Source: Owenia fusiformis (Eukaryota > Annelida > Polychaeta > Sabellida > Oweniidae). From it: 18,000 nucleotides of DNA. Every line of letters starts with the position of its first letter. Within the stretch, counting starts at the first letter, position 1. The stretch covers positions 1 through 18,000 of the forward strand of contig CAIIXF020000377.1 in NCBI GenBank assembly GCA_903813345.2. Reading direction: 5' to 3'. Below are positions 17,295 through 18,000 of the stretch, one piece after another. A program made the translations under genes and the position numbers. The notes beneath the pieces are model-generated. The model did not search any database and was not told where the DNA came from. It saw only the letters and a list, made by a program, of their open reading frames with translations.

Positions 17295-17794
17295 CGCTGC
17301 GGTATATACTCTGTCCTGGTTATAATATTGAAGCATATTAATGCGATATGACCTAGCTTCACAAAAATGTGACAAAATGTACAATTTATTTTTAATAGCT
17401 TTATTAATAATCTATATCATGATTTTACATTCATTAAGCTTTAATTGACATATAGTCCGGACATATAATCAGGCATTTACAGTCCATATTATGTAATATA
17501 TGAATGATGTAAAATTATACTATGAATCTACAGATTCACTGAATCCAAACCTCTTCATTATATCGTTAACTACAGGGTGACAAAAAGTAGGTGCAACCCG
17601 TAACACAGTTAATACATAAATAAAACAATAAATACTATTGCTTAACGTTAATATTTTACCCATAATGAAGCTAAGATAATCAAATTCCCTGAGTTTCATG
17701 TCTGTCATTCAAACGGTTCTTCTTTATTGTCTTTCAAAGACTATGTTCGGTTTCGCCTACTTGACCACACCAGAGTATTTCGTTTAACAGTTCT
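17295..17794. other. No feature recognised
   Basis: AT-rich. The 62-codon minus-strand frame at 17520-17708 has no recognisable motif. Confidence 0.35.
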
Positions 17795-17999
17795 TCAGAG
17801 GGTCCTATACAGCACGCTTTCTCTCATGGCTGCATGGACGTAATCTCCAAGTTTACGGTCCTGAATCCTTTTATCTAGGATCTTGATTTAAGCCTTCTGT
17901 TCTACATCGTGGAGTTCTCAAGTTGACCGGCTTTGTCTCACTTTCGAACTCCTCGTCAGACACTATTTCGGTTGTTCCTCCAATACTCCACATATGGAA
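17795..17999 (-). pseudogene. Possible coding remnant at window edge
   Basis: Base composition rises in G+C here. On the minus strand a frame is open from the window edge (17999) to a stop at 17871-17873, with an acidic segment (SDEEFESE). A second frame is open from 17887 to a stop at 17795-17797, with a charged KRIQDRKLGDYV segment. The two overlap by about 17 bp and are offset, as expected if a coding sequence carries a frameshift. The plus strand is also partly open, so the evidence is weak. I recognise no family; sequence beyond 18000 is needed to see the rest. Confidence 0.15.
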
Positions 18000-18000
18000 T

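Noticed and set aside
1-18000. CRISPR array, bacterial operon or prophage
   Set aside because: Repeats are diverged, irregular in spacing and large. No cas-like, ribosome-binding or dense coding pattern is present.

Overview
The window looks like non-coding DNA from a eukaryotic genome. It is strongly AT-rich (roughly a third G+C by eye), has no dense gene layout, no operon and no ORF above about 120 codons, and is packed with diverged inverted repeats, tandem repeats and short dispersed repeats. The mix of small terminal-inverted-repeat elements, foldback elements, degenerate satellites and poly-G tracts fits a marine invertebrate such as a mollusc or echinoderm. That placement is an impression and rests on no diagnostic gene. 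I recognise no protein-coding gene, tRNA or rRNA.

Layout. 1-374: no feature. 375-551: dispersed repeat whose inverted partner is at 9953-10125. 552-1690: no feature. 1696-2386: degenerate minisatellite rich in TGACCT/AGGTCA hexamers. 2868-4115: probable element bounded by an inverted repeat, with CGGTAAAT/CGAAT-rich arms, apparently interrupted by a second repeat (3551-3990). 4324-4336: G13 tract. 4878-5438: inverted-repeat element related to 15971-16312. 5564-5764: short coding-like open stretch. 5710-6623: weak candidate for a hAT-like non-autonomous element that interrupts that stretch. 7228-7361 and 7738-7837: stem-loops. 8184-8306: short tandem repeat. 8331-9068: head-to-head foldback made of two copies of the 3551-3990 repeat. 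9230-9730: 335-bp-spaced direct repeat. 10460-11125: GGCCAT(T/C)TTGAAA motif repeat interrupted by a small inverted-repeat element (10815-11046). 11145-11709 and 12071-12581: TIR elements. 13026-13158: GTAC-rich array. 13608-14016: best-supported transposon, 409 bp, with hairpin-bearing TIRs and an exact 9-bp target duplication. 14110-14223: exact 57-bp tandem duplication. 14349-14439: 91-nt stem-loop. 14881-15560: diverged long tandem repeat. 15971-16312: repeat family again, with an 81-nt foldback. 16818-17250: TATTTA-rich sequence. 17281-17294: G14 tract. 17795-17999: weak coding-like remnant on the minus strand at the window edge.

No genes act together here. The biology visible is transposon biology: several independent non-autonomous element families, some nested inside others, several able to form long hairpins. 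The two items most worth following are the 409-bp element, whose two TIR hairpins differ in sequence but both keep pairing, and the head-to-head foldback centred near 8658.
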